Shown: one piece after another, positions 16,389 to 25,313 of the stretch
How positions within the stretch are numbered: the first letter of the stretch is position 1
Layout: each line of letters opens with the position of its first letter
DNA from: Planctomycetota bacterium
Lineage (GTDB): Bacteria; Planctomycetota; Phycisphaerae; Phycisphaerales; UBA1924
NCBI GenBank assembly: GCA_014584315.1
Contig: JACTNA010000015.1
Location: forward strand, 1 to 59,824
DNA: 59,824 nt
Direction: 5' to 3'
The notes under the pieces: model-generated
Databases searched by the model: none
Told to the model about the DNA's origin: nothing
What the model saw: only the letters and a program-made list of their open reading frames with translations
Made by a program: the position numbers and the translations under genes

Positions 16389-17480
16389 TCAGGCCTCGAC
16401 CTCCTCCAGTTCCGGCGCGATCGACGCAGCGGCCGAGCCGGCGCTCGTTCGCCCCGGCAGTCGTGCCTTGAGGACGGCCTCGCGGATCTCGGCGGCCAGG
16501 TCGGGGTTCTCCTTGATGAACTGCTTGGCGTTCTCGCGCCCCTGACCCAACCGCACGTCGCCGCGGGCGAACCACGCCCCGCTCTTCTGGACGACCTTCT
16601 CCTCGACGGCGAGGTCGAGCAGGTCGCCGGCCATGGAGATGCCCTCGTTGAACATGATGTCGAACTCGGCGGCACGGAAGGGGGGGGCGACCTTGTTCTT
16701 GACGACCTTCGCCCGCACGCGGTTGCCGACGTTGGTCTCGCCCTCCTTGATCGCGCTGGTGCGCCGGATGTCGATGCGGACGGAGGCGTAGAACTTCAGG
16801 GCGCGCCCGCCGGGCGTCGTCTCCGGGCTGCCGAACATCACGCCGATCTTCTCGCGGATCTGGTTGATGAAGATGACGGTGCAGTTCGAGCGGGCGATGA
16901 CGCCGGTGAGTTTGCGCATGGCCTGGCTCATCAGGCGGGCCTGGAGGCCCACGTGCGCATCGCCCATCTCGCCCTCGATCTCGGCCTTCGGGATGAGGGC
17001 GGCCACCGAGTCCACGACGATCACGTCCACGGCGTTCGAGCGCACGAGCAGTTCGCAGATCTCGAGGGCCTGCTCGCCGGTGTCGGGCTGGCTGACGAGC
17101 AACTCGTCGATGTTCACGCCGATGCGCTTGGCCCACGAGGGGTCCAGCGCGTGCTCGGCATCGATGAACGCCGCCACCCCGCCGTTGCGCTGCGCGTGCG
17201 CGGCGACCGAGAGGGCAAGCGTCGTCTTGCCGCTGGACTCGGGGCCGAAGATCTCGACGATGCGCCCGCGCGGGATGCCGCGCCCGCCGAGCGCGAGGTC
17301 GAGCGAGAGCGCGCCGGTCGAGATGCCGGGCACGGCCAGGTACGCCTCCTCGTCCAGCCGCATGATCGAGCCGCGCCCGAAGGCCTTGTCGATCTGCGCG
17401 AGCGCGTTGGCGAGCGCCTGCCGCTTGCTCTTGTCCTCGAGCTTGATCTCGACCGCGCCGTTGTCCTTCGCCGATGCCAT
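16389..17480 (-). CDS. recA: Recombinase RecA
   Basis: RecA forms ATP-dependent filaments on single-stranded DNA for homologous recombination and SOS signalling. The 363-residue product has Walker A GPESSGKT (79-86), the DNA-binding loop-1 region with [19 protein letters not shown], and loop-2 [20 protein letters not shown]. The C-terminus is acidic (PELEEVEA) as usual. The ATG at 17480 is preceded at about 10 nt by AAAGGA. A near-consensus promoter lies 140 bp upstream. I found no clear LexA-type palindrome in that region. Confidence 0.98.
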   Translation of the reverse strand: MASAKDNGAVEIKLEDKSKRQALANALAQIDKAFGRGSIMRLDEEAYLAVPGISTGALSLDLALGGRGIPRGRIVEIFGPESSGKTTLALSVAAHAQRNGGVAAFIDAEHALDPSWAKRIGVNIDELLVSQPDTGEQALEICELLVRSNAVDVIVVDSVAALIPKAEIEGEMGDAHVGLQARLMSQAMRKLTGVIARSNCTVIFINQIREKIGVMFGSPETTPGGRALKFYASVRIDIRRTSAIKEGETNVGNRVRAKVVKNKVAPPFRAAEFDIMFNEGISMAGDLLDLAVEEKVVQKSGAWFARGDVRLGQGRENAKQFIKENPDLAAEIREAVLKARLPGRTSAGSAAASIAPELEEVEA

Positions 17481-17619
17481 GGTCCGCCGTCCTTTCGCCG
17501 CACGCCGCGCCCCGGGAGTCAGCCGGTGCCCGTTCGTGCCGGTCCCAGCACGGGTCGGGGTCACGCCCGTCGCGCTCCACCCGGCCGGGGGCGGTGCTGG
17601 CCGCGAGCCCGGCAGGCGG

Positions 17620-17648
17620 ACTGTACCAAAGACCGAACGGGCTGTCAA
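17620..17648 (-). promoter_or_regulatory. Strong sigma70 promoter of recA
   Basis: On the minus strand TTGACA (17648-17643) is followed after exactly 17 nt by TACAGT (17625-17620). This is the best housekeeping-type promoter in the window. Transcription would begin near 17613, giving a leader of about 130 nt before the recA ATG. The 345-bp gap 17481-17825 holds this promoter, the recA leader and, toward its right end, the signals of the divergent carboxyltransferase. Confidence 0.75.
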
Positions 17649-17793
17649 TGTACGGGTTCTGTCTTGTTCGCAAATTGCTGTAAATCTTGCGCCGACAAGC
17701 CGTTGCAATGCCCATCCCGTCGTGGATAACCGGCGTGCGCACGCGAGAACCCACCGGTCTGCCCACGAAGTCAGGCCGACCGACGACGCCGCT

Positions 17794-17825
17794 ACGCTAC
17801 GAACCAGCCGATCAGGAGCCGCGAC
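17794..17825 (+). promoter_or_regulatory. -10 and ribosome binding site of the carboxyltransferase gene
   Basis: TACGCT (17794-17799) is a likely -10. CAGGAG about 8 nt before position 17826 is the Shine-Dalgarno and is what decides the unusual TTG start codon. Confidence 0.5.
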
Positions 17826-19565
17826 TTGACCGCGACCGCCAACGACCTGCGCCGACTGACCGAGGAGTTCATGCGCACCGAGCGCGAGATCCGCCAGGGC
17901 GGCGGGGCGAAGGCCATCGAACGCCAGCACGCCAAGGGGCGGCTCACGGCCCGCGAGCGCATCGTCAGGCTCGTCGATGCCGAGGCAAGCCCCGAGCGGA
18001 AGCCCCGCGACTTCGACCCCCACCGCGACGAGATCCACAACTTCACCGAACTCGGACTCTGGTGCGCCCACGGCATGTACGCCGAGCACGGCGGCGCGCC
18101 TGCGGCCGGCGTCGTCACGGGCATCGGCATCGTCCACGGCCGACCGCACATGATCATCGCCAACGACGCGACCGTGAAGGCCGGCGCGTTCTTCCCGATG
18201 ACGTGCAAGAAGATCATCCGGGCGCAGACGATCGCCCACACGGCCCGCCTCCCGCTGATCTACCTCGTCGATTCGGCCGGCGTCTACCTGCCGATGCAGG
18301 AGGACGTCTTCCCGGACACCGACGACTTCGGGCGCATCTTCCGCAACAACGCCGTGATCTCCGCCGAAGGCATCCCGCAGATCGCGGCCATCATGGGCTA
18401 CTGCGTCGCCGGCGGCGGCTATCTCCCCGTGCTCTGCGACACGCTGCTGATGACGGAGGGGTCCGGGCTGTACCTCGCCGGCCCCGCGCTGGTGAAGGCC
18501 GCGATCGGGCAGCAGGTCTCGGACGAAGAACTCGGCGGCGCGGAGATGCACGCGAGCATCAGCGGAACGATCGACTTCCGCGAGCCGGACGACGAGGCGT
18601 GCCTTCGGCGCGTGCGAGAACTCGTCGCCAAGTACGGCGCCTCCGCCTCCGCCAAACCCGGTGGGGCGGGCGTCCCGCCCACCGTTTCCCCCGCCTACCG
18701 CGATCCCGGCGACATGCACGCGATCTTCACCGACAAGCCGGGCCAGCAGTACGACGTGGCGGACATCATCGCCTGCATCGCCGACGCCCGCACCGTGCCG
18801 AACGCCGACGGCCACGAGTCCCTCGCGCCCGACTTCGACGAGTACAAAGCCGAGTACGGCCAATCGCTCGTCTGCGGCTACGCCCGCATCGGCGGGTACG
18901 CCGCGGGCATCGTCGCCAACCAGTGCAAACTGACCACGCGCACCATGCCCGGCGGCAAGGCGGGTCCGTCGAAATCGACCAACATGCCGCGGGTGATCTA
19001 CGACGACTCTGCGGACAAGGCCGCGCGGTTCATCATGGACTGCAACCAGCGGAAGATCCCGATCGTCTTCCTGCACGACACGACCGGCTTCATGGTCGGG
19101 CGCGACAGCGAGCAGGCGGGCATCATCCGGGCCGGCGCGAAACTCGTGAACGCCATGAGCAACTGCGTCGTGCCGAAGATCGTCGTCATCATCGGCGGCA
19201 GCTACGGGGCAGGAAACTACGCCATGTGCGGCCGCGCGTTCGACCAGTTCCTCGCCTTCGCCTGGCCCAGCGCCAAGTGCGCCGTCATGGGCGCGGCCCA
19301 GGCCACGGGCACGCTCGCGATGATCGAAGAAAAGAGCCGCGAGCGCAAGGGCGAAACCATCGACCCCGAGACCCACAAGGCCATCCTCGACGCCGTGCGG
19401 GCCTCCTACAACGAGCAGCAGGACATCCGCCACGGCGCGGCCCGGGGCTGGGTTGACCGCATCATCGAGCCGCACCGCACCCGCGACGAACTGATCGCAG
19501 CCCTCAACGCGGCCACGAACTGGGACTTCTCGCGCGAGTTCCGGACGGGGGTGCTGCAGACGTAG
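17826..19565 (+). CDS. Acyl-CoA carboxylase carboxyltransferase, methylcrotonoyl-CoA carboxylase beta type
   Basis: A 579-residue carboxyltransferase of the biotin-dependent acyl-CoA carboxylases. Two crotonase-fold halves are present. The N half has [33 protein letters not shown] and [12 protein letters not shown]. The C half has [22 protein letters not shown] and [16 protein letters not shown]. The DSAG-x-YLP-x-Q pattern fits methylcrotonoyl-CoA carboxylase (leucine degradation) better than propionyl-CoA carboxylase. HMG-CoA lyase 4 kb downstream supports this. The biotin carboxylase/BCCP subunit is not in the window. The start is TTG, supported by CAGGAG upstream. A palindromic repeat is embedded in frame at residues 279-286, in a linker between the two halves. 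Confidence 0.9.
   Translation: MTATANDLRRLTEEFMRTEREIRQGGGAKAIERQHAKGRLTARERIVRLVDAEASPERKPRDFDPHRDEIHNFTELGLWCAHGMYAEHGGAPAAGVVTGIGIVHGRPHMIIANDATVKAGAFFPMTCKKIIRAQTIAHTARLPLIYLVDSAGVYLPMQEDVFPDTDDFGRIFRNNAVISAEGIPQIAAIMGYCVAGGGYLPVLCDTLLMTEGSGLYLAGPALVKAAIGQQVSDEELGGAEMHASISGTIDFREPDDEACLRRVRELVAKYGASASAKPGGAGVPPTVSPAYRDPGDMHAIFTDKPGQQYDVADIIACIADARTVPNADGHESLAPDFDEYKAEYGQSLVCGYARIGGYAAGIVANQCKLTTRTMPGGKAGPSKSTNMPRVIYDDSADKAARFIMDCNQRKIPIVFLHDTTGFMVGRDSEQAGIIRAGAKLVNAMSNCVVPKIVVIIGGSYGAGNYAMCGRAFDQFLAFAWPSAKCAVMGAAQATGTLAMIEEKSRERKGETIDPETHKAILDAVRASYNEQQDIRHGAARGWVDRIIEPHRTRDELIAALNAATNWDFSREFRTGVLQT
18660..18683 (+). repeat. REP-like palindrome inside the carboxyltransferase gene
   Basis: GGGCG (18668-18672), TCC, CGCCC (18676-18680) with flanking GGTGG/CCACC form a short hairpin in coding sequence, translated as the linker PGGAGVPPT. 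The core GGGCGTCCCGCCC with a TCC loop matches the design of the element at 50237-50255, suggesting one repeat family that inserts in frame. Confidence 0.5.
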
Positions 19566-19640
19566 CCCGACGCCCGGCCGAGGGTTGGAAGGGTCGATGG
19601 CTCGATCGTGCGGCGGGGAGTAGGGGCGTACTGTCTGTGC

Positions 19641-20735
19641 ATGCGAGTGTCCGCGCTCACCCTCGTCTTGTGCTCCGTGACGCCGCTGCTCGCCCAGACC
19701 ACGGACGCCACGCTCAAGGCGCGGGGGCTGTCGGGCAATCCGGTCATTGAGGGCTGGTACGCCGACCCCGAGGCCGTCGTCTACGACGACCGGTACTGGA
19801 TCTACCCGACGTGGAGCGACGACTGGGGCGACAGCGTCGCGGACGGGCGGGCGGACTCGGGCGAGCGCGCGCAGCGCCCCATCAACCCCCAGTACGACAA
19901 GCAGACGTTCCTCGACGCGTTCAGTTCGCCCGACTTGGTGCGCTGGACGAAGCACCCCCGCGTGCTCGATCTCGCCGACATCTCGTGGGGCGAGTACGCC
20001 CTGTGGGCGCCGGCCGCCGTCCACGCCAACGGACGGTACTACCTCTTCTTCGCCGCCAACGACATCCAGAACGACGACGAAGTCGGCGGGATCGGCGTCG
20101 CCGTCGCGGACTCCCCCGCGGGACCCTTCAAGGACGCGCTCGGCAGGCCGCTCATCGGCACGTTCCACAACGGCGCGCAGCCGATCGACCAGTTCGTCTT
20201 CCGCGACGACGACGGGCAGCACTACATGTACTACGGCGGCTGGCGGCGGTGCAACGTCGTCAGGCTCGCACCCGACCTCCTGAGCCTCGTCCCTTTCGAG
20301 GACGGCGAGACCTTCAGGGAGATCACGCCCGAGCAGTACGTCGAGGGGCCGTTCGTCTTCAAGCGCCCCATCGACGGGCGCGACCGCTACTACCTGATGT
20401 GGTCCGAGGGCGGCTGGGGCGGGCCTCACTATTCGGTGGCGTACGCCATCGCCGATTCGCCCGTCGGGCCGTTCCGGCGCATCGGCAAGATCCTGGAGCA
20501 GGACCCGGATGTCGCCACCGGTGCGGGCCACCATTCCGTGATCCCCGTGCCGGGGTCCGACACCTGGTACATCGTGTATCACCGGCGGCCGCTGGACAGG
20601 ACCAGCCCGCACCACCGCGTCGTGTGCATCGACGAGATGCACTTCGAGGCCGACGGGACGATCCGACCCGTCAGGATCACTCACGAGGGCGTGCGTGCGC
20701 GCCCCCTGGCGCCGTCGGCCGACGGGAACCCGTGA
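19641..20735 (+). CDS. Secreted glycoside hydrolase family 43-like protein
   Basis: A 364-residue protein with a short signal peptide ([19 protein letters not shown]) and a five-bladed beta-propeller of the GH43/GH62/GH117 type. [14 protein letters not shown] supplies the catalytic Asp of blade 1, and VEGPFVFK supplies the probable general-acid Glu. [18 protein letters not shown] and GAGHHSVI are also typical. Expected action is on arabinan, xylan or galactan side chains outside the cytoplasm, with substrate not predictable. TACTGT lies 6 nt before the ATG, with no Shine-Dalgarno. It is convergent with the pseudopilin gene. Confidence 0.88.
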   Translation: MRVSALTLVLCSVTPLLAQTTDATLKARGLSGNPVIEGWYADPEAVVYDDRYWIYPTWSDDWGDSVADGRADSGERAQRPINPQYDKQTFLDAFSSPDLVRWTKHPRVLDLADISWGEYALWAPAAVHANGRYYLFFAANDIQNDDEVGGIGVAVADSPAGPFKDALGRPLIGTFHNGAQPIDQFVFRDDDGQHYMYYGGWRRCNVVRLAPDLLSLVPFEDGETFREITPEQYVEGPFVFKRPIDGRDRYYLMWSEGGWGGPHYSVAYAIADSPVGPFRRIGKILEQDPDVATGAGHHSVIPVPGSDTWYIVYHRRPLDRTSPHHRVVCIDEMHFEADGTIRPVRITHEGVRARPLAPSADGNP

Positions 20736-20782
20736 GCAGGCCAGACCGATCATCGCACCATCGATGAGCGGATGCCGGCGGT

Positions 20783-21652
20783 TCAGTTGCGCTTCGTGTT
20801 CATCCACGCCCCGGCCAGGTACGCCCAGTCGGGGCTTTCCGGGCAGGGCACGTCGAACTTCTGGCCGCGGCTCATGGTGATGGTCCGGCGGTCCTGCCAG
20901 GCGTGGATCTCGGCGTGGCCGTCCGCGTAGCCGATCGTGCTCGTGTCCTTGTGCCAGACGGTGAGCGGGTCGATCCACTTCTCCTGATCCAGGTGCATCA
21001 CCCACGAGTCCATGTTCACGCCCCGCGGGTCGGACTCCTCGACGAACACGAACTTCGATGTCGGGAACTGCACCGCGCTCATGCGGCGCGTCACGGTGTG
21101 CCCGCCGATGTACGCCTCCCACTTCTCGTCCCCGCTCACCCAGTTCGGCATCGAGTACGTCCGGAAGGCGATCGCGCCGGCCACGCCGCGCCCGCGCCAA
21201 CGAACGTCGGACGGACAGTGGTACGCCTCGACGTTCTCGAGATAGGGGAAGAGCCTGCCGTTGCGGATGCCCCGCTTGTGGCTCTCGGTGTCCTTCGCCT
21301 GTTGGAGGGCGTAGGTGCTCATGTACCCGCCGTCGGGGAGCATCGGCCAGTCGGCCCAACTGTGATCGTGGTCGCGACGATCCGTCCACGCCGAGACGAT
21401 CCCGTCGTCGTTGTCATCGGCGTACATCACGAACGCGGTCGCGAGGCTCTTCTGGTTCGCGAGGCAGACCGTCGCCCTGCCCGCCTCGCGCGCGTGCGCC
21501 AGCGCGGGCAGCAGCAGGCCCACCAGCAGGGCGATGATGGCGATCACGACCAGCAACTCGATGAGCGTGAACCCGCCGCGACCCGGGAGGCCGGCGGGTG
21601 CCTCCCGCCGTTCGCTCTCGTTCGCCGCGCGGACGCCCATGCAGTCGCTCAT
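20783..21652 (-). CDS. Prepilin-like protein with H-X9-DG C-terminus
   Basis: A 289-residue protein with a type IV prepilin/pseudopilin N-terminus: G26-G27[16 protein letters not shown], with cleavage expected before F and the conserved Glu at +5. The C-terminal part has [15 protein letters not shown], the H-X9-DG motif of a large planctomycete/verrucomicrobial family (relatives of DUF1559). These proteins are found in tens of copies per genome and are thought to be surface or type II-secretion-associated, but no function is proven. The start is ATG 21652, with TAGGCT 8 nt upstream. No other pilus genes lie nearby. Confidence 0.88.
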   Translation of the reverse strand: MSDCMGVRAANESERREAPAGLPGRGGFTLIELLVVIAIIALLVGLLLPALAHAREAGRATVCLANQKSLATAFVMYADDNDDGIVSAWTDRRDHDHSWADWPMLPDGGYMSTYALQQAKDTESHKRGIRNGRLFPYLENVEAYHCPSDVRWRGRGVAGAIAFRTYSMPNWVSGDEKWEAYIGGHTVTRRMSAVQFPTSKFVFVEESDPRGVNMDSWVMHLDQEKWIDPLTVWHKDTSTIGYADGHAEIHAWQDRRTITMSRGQKFDVPCPESPDWAYLAGAWMNTKRN

Positions 21653-21659
21653 CGGCGCC

Positions 21660-21666
21660 TAGCCTA
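21660..21666. promoter_or_regulatory. Bidirectional -10-like heptamer between pseudopilin and PAC2 genes
   Basis: TAGCCTA reads TAGCCT on the plus strand and TAGGCT on the minus strand. The minus element lies 8 nt before the pseudopilin ATG. The plus element lies 8 nt before an in-frame GTG (21674) that would extend the PAC2 protein by 31 residues. That extension has rare codons (ATA, TTG), so I keep the downstream ATG. Confidence 0.35.
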
Positions 21667-21766
21667 CTGACTCGTGGCCCGTGGTCGCAAGCCCCGGCCT
21701 CAGATATTGCGAACACGCGACGCGGGCGCCGCACCGCGGCGCTGCACACCGACGCGGACCGCCGCC

Positions 21767-22720
21767 ATGCCCGAGACCCCGCCCACTCCTCTGCGCCCCT
21801 GGCTGCTCGCCGCATGGCCCGGCATGGGCAATGTGGCCGTCATCGCGGCCGGGTATCTCATCAAGCAACTCGCCCTCCGGCCGTTCGCCGAGGTCCACGC
21901 CCCGGAGCAGTTCGACATCGGGCAGGTGGACGTGCTGTCGGGGATCATCGAGCAGACGCGGCTGCCTCGGAGCGTCTTCTACCGCACGCCGGAGGGGGCG
22001 CCCGGTCGCCCGCTGATCGTCTTCCTCGGCGAGGCCCAGCCGACGCACGGCGGCTACATGTTCGCCCAGCGGCTCCTCGAACGGGCCGCGGCCTTCGAGA
22101 TCGAGCGCGTCATCACCTTCGCGTCGATGGCCTCGCAGGTCCATCCGACCGACGAGCCGGCCGTGCACGCCGCCGCGACCTCGCCCCAACTGCTCGACGA
22201 ACTGGTCCGCAGCGGCGCCCAGCCGGTCGAGGGCGGCCAGATCGGCGGCCTGAACGGCGTGCTGCTCGCCGCCGCGATGGAGCGCAACCTGCCCGGCCTG
22301 TGCCTGCTCGGCGAGATCCCGTTCTACGCCGCCAACGTGCCGAACCCGAAGGCCGCCCGCGTCGTGCTCGAGTCGTTCGCCGAACTCGCCGGGCTGTCGG
22401 TCGACATGGCGGAACTGACGGAGCACGGCCGCATCGTGGAGGGCGCGCTCCTCAAGATGCTGGACCGCATGCAGAAGATGACCGAGGGCGAGGACGACGA
22501 GGAGCCGGAGTTCGCCGTCGCCGATGCCGCGGAGGAGCCTGCCGAGCCGCCCACCAGGAAACGCCTCGACGCGGCCGCCCGCAAACGGATCGAGCAACTC
22601 TTCGAGGATGCGCAGACGGACCGGCGCCTGGCGATGGACCTGAAGGCGGAACTCGACCGGCTCGGCGTGTTCAAGGAATACGAGGACAGGTTTCTCGACC
22701 TGTTCAAGCGGGCCGAGTGA
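21767..22720 (+). CDS. PAC2-family protein (proteasome-assembly-chaperone fold)
   Basis: A 317-residue cytoplasmic protein. LLAAWPGMGNVAVIAAGYLI at the N-terminus and the blocks PLIVFLGEAQPT, GGQIGGLNGVLLAAA and LPGLCLLGEIPF match the PAC2 (DUF75) family known from archaea, actinobacteria and eukaryotic proteasome chaperones. Bacterial function is unsettled. The C-terminal 80 residues are a charged region with an acidic stretch (TEGEDDEEPEF) and helical repeats ending FLDLFKRAE. No proteasome gene is seen in the window. ATG 21767 gives the family N-terminus. It is convergent with the zinc-ribbon gene 15 bp away. Confidence 0.85.
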   Translation: MPETPPTPLRPWLLAAWPGMGNVAVIAAGYLIKQLALRPFAEVHAPEQFDIGQVDVLSGIIEQTRLPRSVFYRTPEGAPGRPLIVFLGEAQPTHGGYMFAQRLLERAAAFEIERVITFASMASQVHPTDEPAVHAAATSPQLLDELVRSGAQPVEGGQIGGLNGVLLAAAMERNLPGLCLLGEIPFYAANVPNPKAARVVLESFAELAGLSVDMAELTEHGRIVEGALLKMLDRMQKMTEGEDDEEPEFAVADAAEEPAEPPTRKRLDAAARKRIEQLFEDAQTDRRLAMDLKAELDRLGVFKEYEDRFLDLFKRAE

Positions 22721-22735
22721 GCGCCGCGGTCGTCG

Positions 22736-23236
22736 TCACGCCGCCCGGGCGATGCGGTCGATCAGCGCGTTGACGAACGCGAAGCGCGAGACCTGCACGC
22801 CGGCCTCGGATCGCTTCCGCACGGCGGCCAGTTCGTCGGCCACGCCGCGGATCTTCGCGGGCGCCTCGTCCTGCCAACGCTCCATGAGGGCCTGCACCTT
22901 CTCAAGTTCCTCGTTGTCGAGCCACAAGCCCTGGCACTCGGTGCAGCGGTCCACCACGATGCCGGTGTCCACGCAGTAGTTGATCACGTCCATGCACTCG
23001 CCGCACGCCGGGCATTCCACGCCGTTGTCGGCCTCTTCTTCGGGGAGGCCGAAAGCCGGCTCGCGCTCGGCCATCTCGTCGATGATGGCCTGGCAGAACG
23101 TCATCTCGCGGACGCGGACGATGTGGGCCAGTTCCTCGCCGCCCAGGAACTCGCCGCCGCACCCGCCGCACGAGTGAATGTGGACACCCTCGTAGACGAC
23201 CTCGGACATGCCGAATCCGCAGCACGGGCAGCGCAT
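22736..23236 (-). CDS. Double TFIIB-type zinc-ribbon protein
   Basis: A 166-residue protein with two zinc ribbons, each with a CxxC pair, about 18 residues and a second CxxC pair. The first is CPCC...CGGC (residues 3-28) and the second is CPAC...CTEC (about 74-102), each followed by the family motif (G-E-F-L-G / G-L-W-L-D-N-E-E-L). The second belongs to the zf-TFIIB family (WLDxxELEKL). The C-terminal 60 residues are helical. The function is unknown. The ATG at 23236 has GGAGG 7 nt upstream, preferred over the ATG seven codons earlier. Confidence 0.85.
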   Translation of the reverse strand: MRCPCCGFGMSEVVYEGVHIHSCGGCGGEFLGGEELAHIVRVREMTFCQAIIDEMAEREPAFGLPEEEADNGVECPACGECMDVINYCVDTGIVVDRCTECQGLWLDNEELEKVQALMERWQDEAPAKIRGVADELAAVRKRSEAGVQVSRFAFVNALIDRIARAA

Positions 23237-23409
23237 GGTGGAGCCTCCGGGGTGCATGGCGACACCATCGGCGGGAGCGCACAGGATGATCGGCGGGATT
23301 CGCCCCGTCCGAGGCCCCGGCGGGGGAGCACGCCCGCACGACCCGCGCCGTCTCCCCCGCCACCGGCCGATAAACCCGCGACGCCCCGTCCGCCTTTACA
23401 ATGCCTGGC

Positions 23410-24345
23410 GTGAGCGAGCGTGTGCGGATCACCGACGTCTCCCCCCGCGACGGCCTCCAGAACGAGCCGCACGCCATCCCCACGGACGACAAGGCCCGCC
23501 TCGTCGAACTCCTCACGCTCACGGGCGTCGACGAGGTCGAAGTTACGAGTTTCGTCAGCCCAAAGTGGGTGCCTCAACTCGGCGATGCGTCCCAGGTCTT
23601 CGAGGCCGTTGCGGACCTCAAGCCCCCCGAACTGGTCTTCTCCGCCCTCGTGCCCAACGACCGAGGCGCGCAGGCCGCCCTGCGCGTCAACGAGCACGCC
23701 GGCCGCCGCGTGATCGACAAGGTCTCGGTCTTCACGGCGGCGAGCGAGAGTTTCACACGCAAGAACGTGAACGCCACGATCGCCGAGAGCGTTGAGCGCT
23801 TCCGACCCGTCGTCGCGCTCGCGCACGGCGCGGGCCTGCGCGTCCGCGGCTATGTCTCGTGCATCGTGCGGTGCCCGTTCGAGGGGGACATCGACCCCGC
23901 CAGGGTCGCCGAGGTCGCCGCGATGCTCCTCGACGCGGGCGTGGATGAGATCGACCTCGGCGACACGATCGGCGCGGCGACGCCAGATTCGCTCACCCCG
24001 GTGCTCGACGCCGTGCGCCCGATCGTCGGCGGCTTCGCCCTCCGCGACGACGCCGAGGCCCCGCTCACGCTCCACCTGCACGACACGGCCGGGCTTGCCG
24101 GGGCGTGCGTCACCGCGGCCCTCGCCGAGGGCGTGCGATCGTTCGATGCCTCCGCGGGCGGGCTGGGCGGATGCCCGTTCGCGTCGACCGACGACGGGCG
24201 CGCGCCGGGCAACATCGCCACCTCCCTGCTCGTGCACGTCGTCGAGCGGGCGGGATTCGAGACGGGCGTGGACCGCGAGCGACTCGCGGCGGCCTCGGCG
24301 TTCGCCGAGCGGCTCGTCGCCCAGGCCGGACGGGGGGGCGTCTGA
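23410..24345 (+). CDS. mvaB: Hydroxymethylglutaryl-CoA lyase
   Basis: The enzyme splits HMG-CoA to acetoacetate and acetyl-CoA, the last step of leucine degradation. The 311-residue TIM-barrel protein has TDVSPRDGLQNE at the N-terminus, the metal-binding HLHDTAG and the family signature GGLGGCPFA with the active-site Cys. I choose GTG 23410 because TACAAT (23397-23402) ends 7 nt before it, matching the spacing at other starts. ATG 23401 overlaps that -10 element. It forms a translationally coupled pair with the next gene (TGATG). Confidence 0.93.
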   Translation: MSERVRITDVSPRDGLQNEPHAIPTDDKARLVELLTLTGVDEVEVTSFVSPKWVPQLGDASQVFEAVADLKPPELVFSALVPNDRGAQAALRVNEHAGRRVIDKVSVFTAASESFTRKNVNATIAESVERFRPVVALAHGAGLRVRGYVSCIVRCPFEGDIDPARVAEVAAMLLDAGVDEIDLGDTIGAATPDSLTPVLDAVRPIVGGFALRDDAEAPLTLHLHDTAGLAGACVTAALAEGVRSFDASAGGLGGCPFASTDDGRAPGNIATSLLVHVVERAGFETGVDRERLAAASAFAERLVAQAGRGGV

Positions 24346-25097
24346 TGGTGCGACTCGACATCCCCGGGGCCGTCGCGTCCATCACGCTCGACCGGCCCGA
24401 CCGCCGCAATGCGCTCACGCCGGAGATGCTCGACGCGATTCCGGCGTTGGTGGACCGAGCCGCGAGAGACGCCCGCGCCATCGTGCTTCGCGGAGAGGGC
24501 CGGGTCTTCTGCGCCGGCTTCGATCTCTCGCTCTGCCGGGATGACCCCGCGGGCGAGACCATGCGATCGCTGCTCCGCGGCCTCTCGACGGCCGTCCGGT
24601 CGCTCCGAGGCTGCCGCGTTCCCGTCGTCGCCGCCGCACACGGCGCGGCGATCGCCGGCGGGTGCGCCCTGCTCGGCGGGGCGGACTTCGTCATCACCAA
24701 CGACCATGCCCGGCTTGGCTACCCCGTGCTGCTCCTCGGTGTTTCGCCGGCGGTGTCCGCGCCGTTCCTTCGAGCGACCGTCGGCGATGCAGCCTGCCGC
24801 GAGAGGCTCTTGGACTCCGCCCTGATCTCGGGACGCGAGGCCGAACGGATCGGCCTGGCCCACCACAGCACGACCGACCCCGAGGCCGTGCTGCCCACGG
24901 CGATGGAACTCGCCGAGAGCCTCACGCTCAAGTCCGCGGCTGCGCTCGCCGCGACGAAGGCATGGCTCAACGAAATCGACGGAACAGGTGGGTCGTACTG
25001 GCCCGGTATGGCCCTCGGCGCGTCGCTCGGGCTGGCCGGGGGAGAGGAAGAACGGTCGATGCTGCCCGCGGCGTGGACCGGCGGGGGGAAGTCGTGA
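24345..25097 (+). CDS. Enoyl-CoA hydratase/isomerase-family protein, altered active site
   Basis: A 250-residue crotonase-fold protein. Oxyanion-hole segments FCAGFDLS (55-62) and HGAAIAGGCALLGG are present. In crotonases the second catalytic Glu usually sits in a LGFPE motif. Here the motif is LGYPVLLLGVSPAVS, with Val at position 128, so hydration by the usual two-Glu mechanism is doubtful. It could be a thioesterase-, isomerase- or decarboxylase-like member. Overlap with HMG-CoA lyase (TGATG) suggests a shared role in acyl-CoA breakdown, where methylglutaconyl-CoA hydratase would be expected. Confidence 0.85.
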   Translation: MVRLDIPGAVASITLDRPDRRNALTPEMLDAIPALVDRAARDARAIVLRGEGRVFCAGFDLSLCRDDPAGETMRSLLRGLSTAVRSLRGCRVPVVAAAHGAAIAGGCALLGGADFVITNDHARLGYPVLLLGVSPAVSAPFLRATVGDAACRERLLDSALISGREAERIGLAHHSTTDPEAVLPTAMELAESLTLKSAAALAATKAWLNEIDGTGGSYWPGMALGASLGLAGGEEERSMLPAAWTGGGKS

Positions 25098-25313
25098 ATC
25101 CCGAACAAAGTACGATCAACTGTGTGGATAATGGTGGGAGGAACCACGGCAGCGTGATTGCGGATATGCTGTAGCACGACAGTGCATTCGGCCGGGGGCC
25201 TGCGCCCACGCGGTGCGCGGGGCCTCCACCGCTCGCCGACCCACCTCGAGCGGAGCGCCGAGACAAACGAATCGCATGAGCGAGGCCTGACCCCAAGGCT
25301 CGGGAGTCCTGAG

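Noticed and set aside
17600..17720. Possible LexA box before recA
   Set aside because: GAAC and GTTC half-sites occur but at wrong spacing; no symmetric operator could be made.
17481..21389. Minus-strand frame running upstream of recA for over 1300 codons
   Set aside because: The recA start at 17480 has its own ribosome binding site and promoter. The extension is antisense to the carboxyltransferase and GH43 genes and passes through the promoter region.
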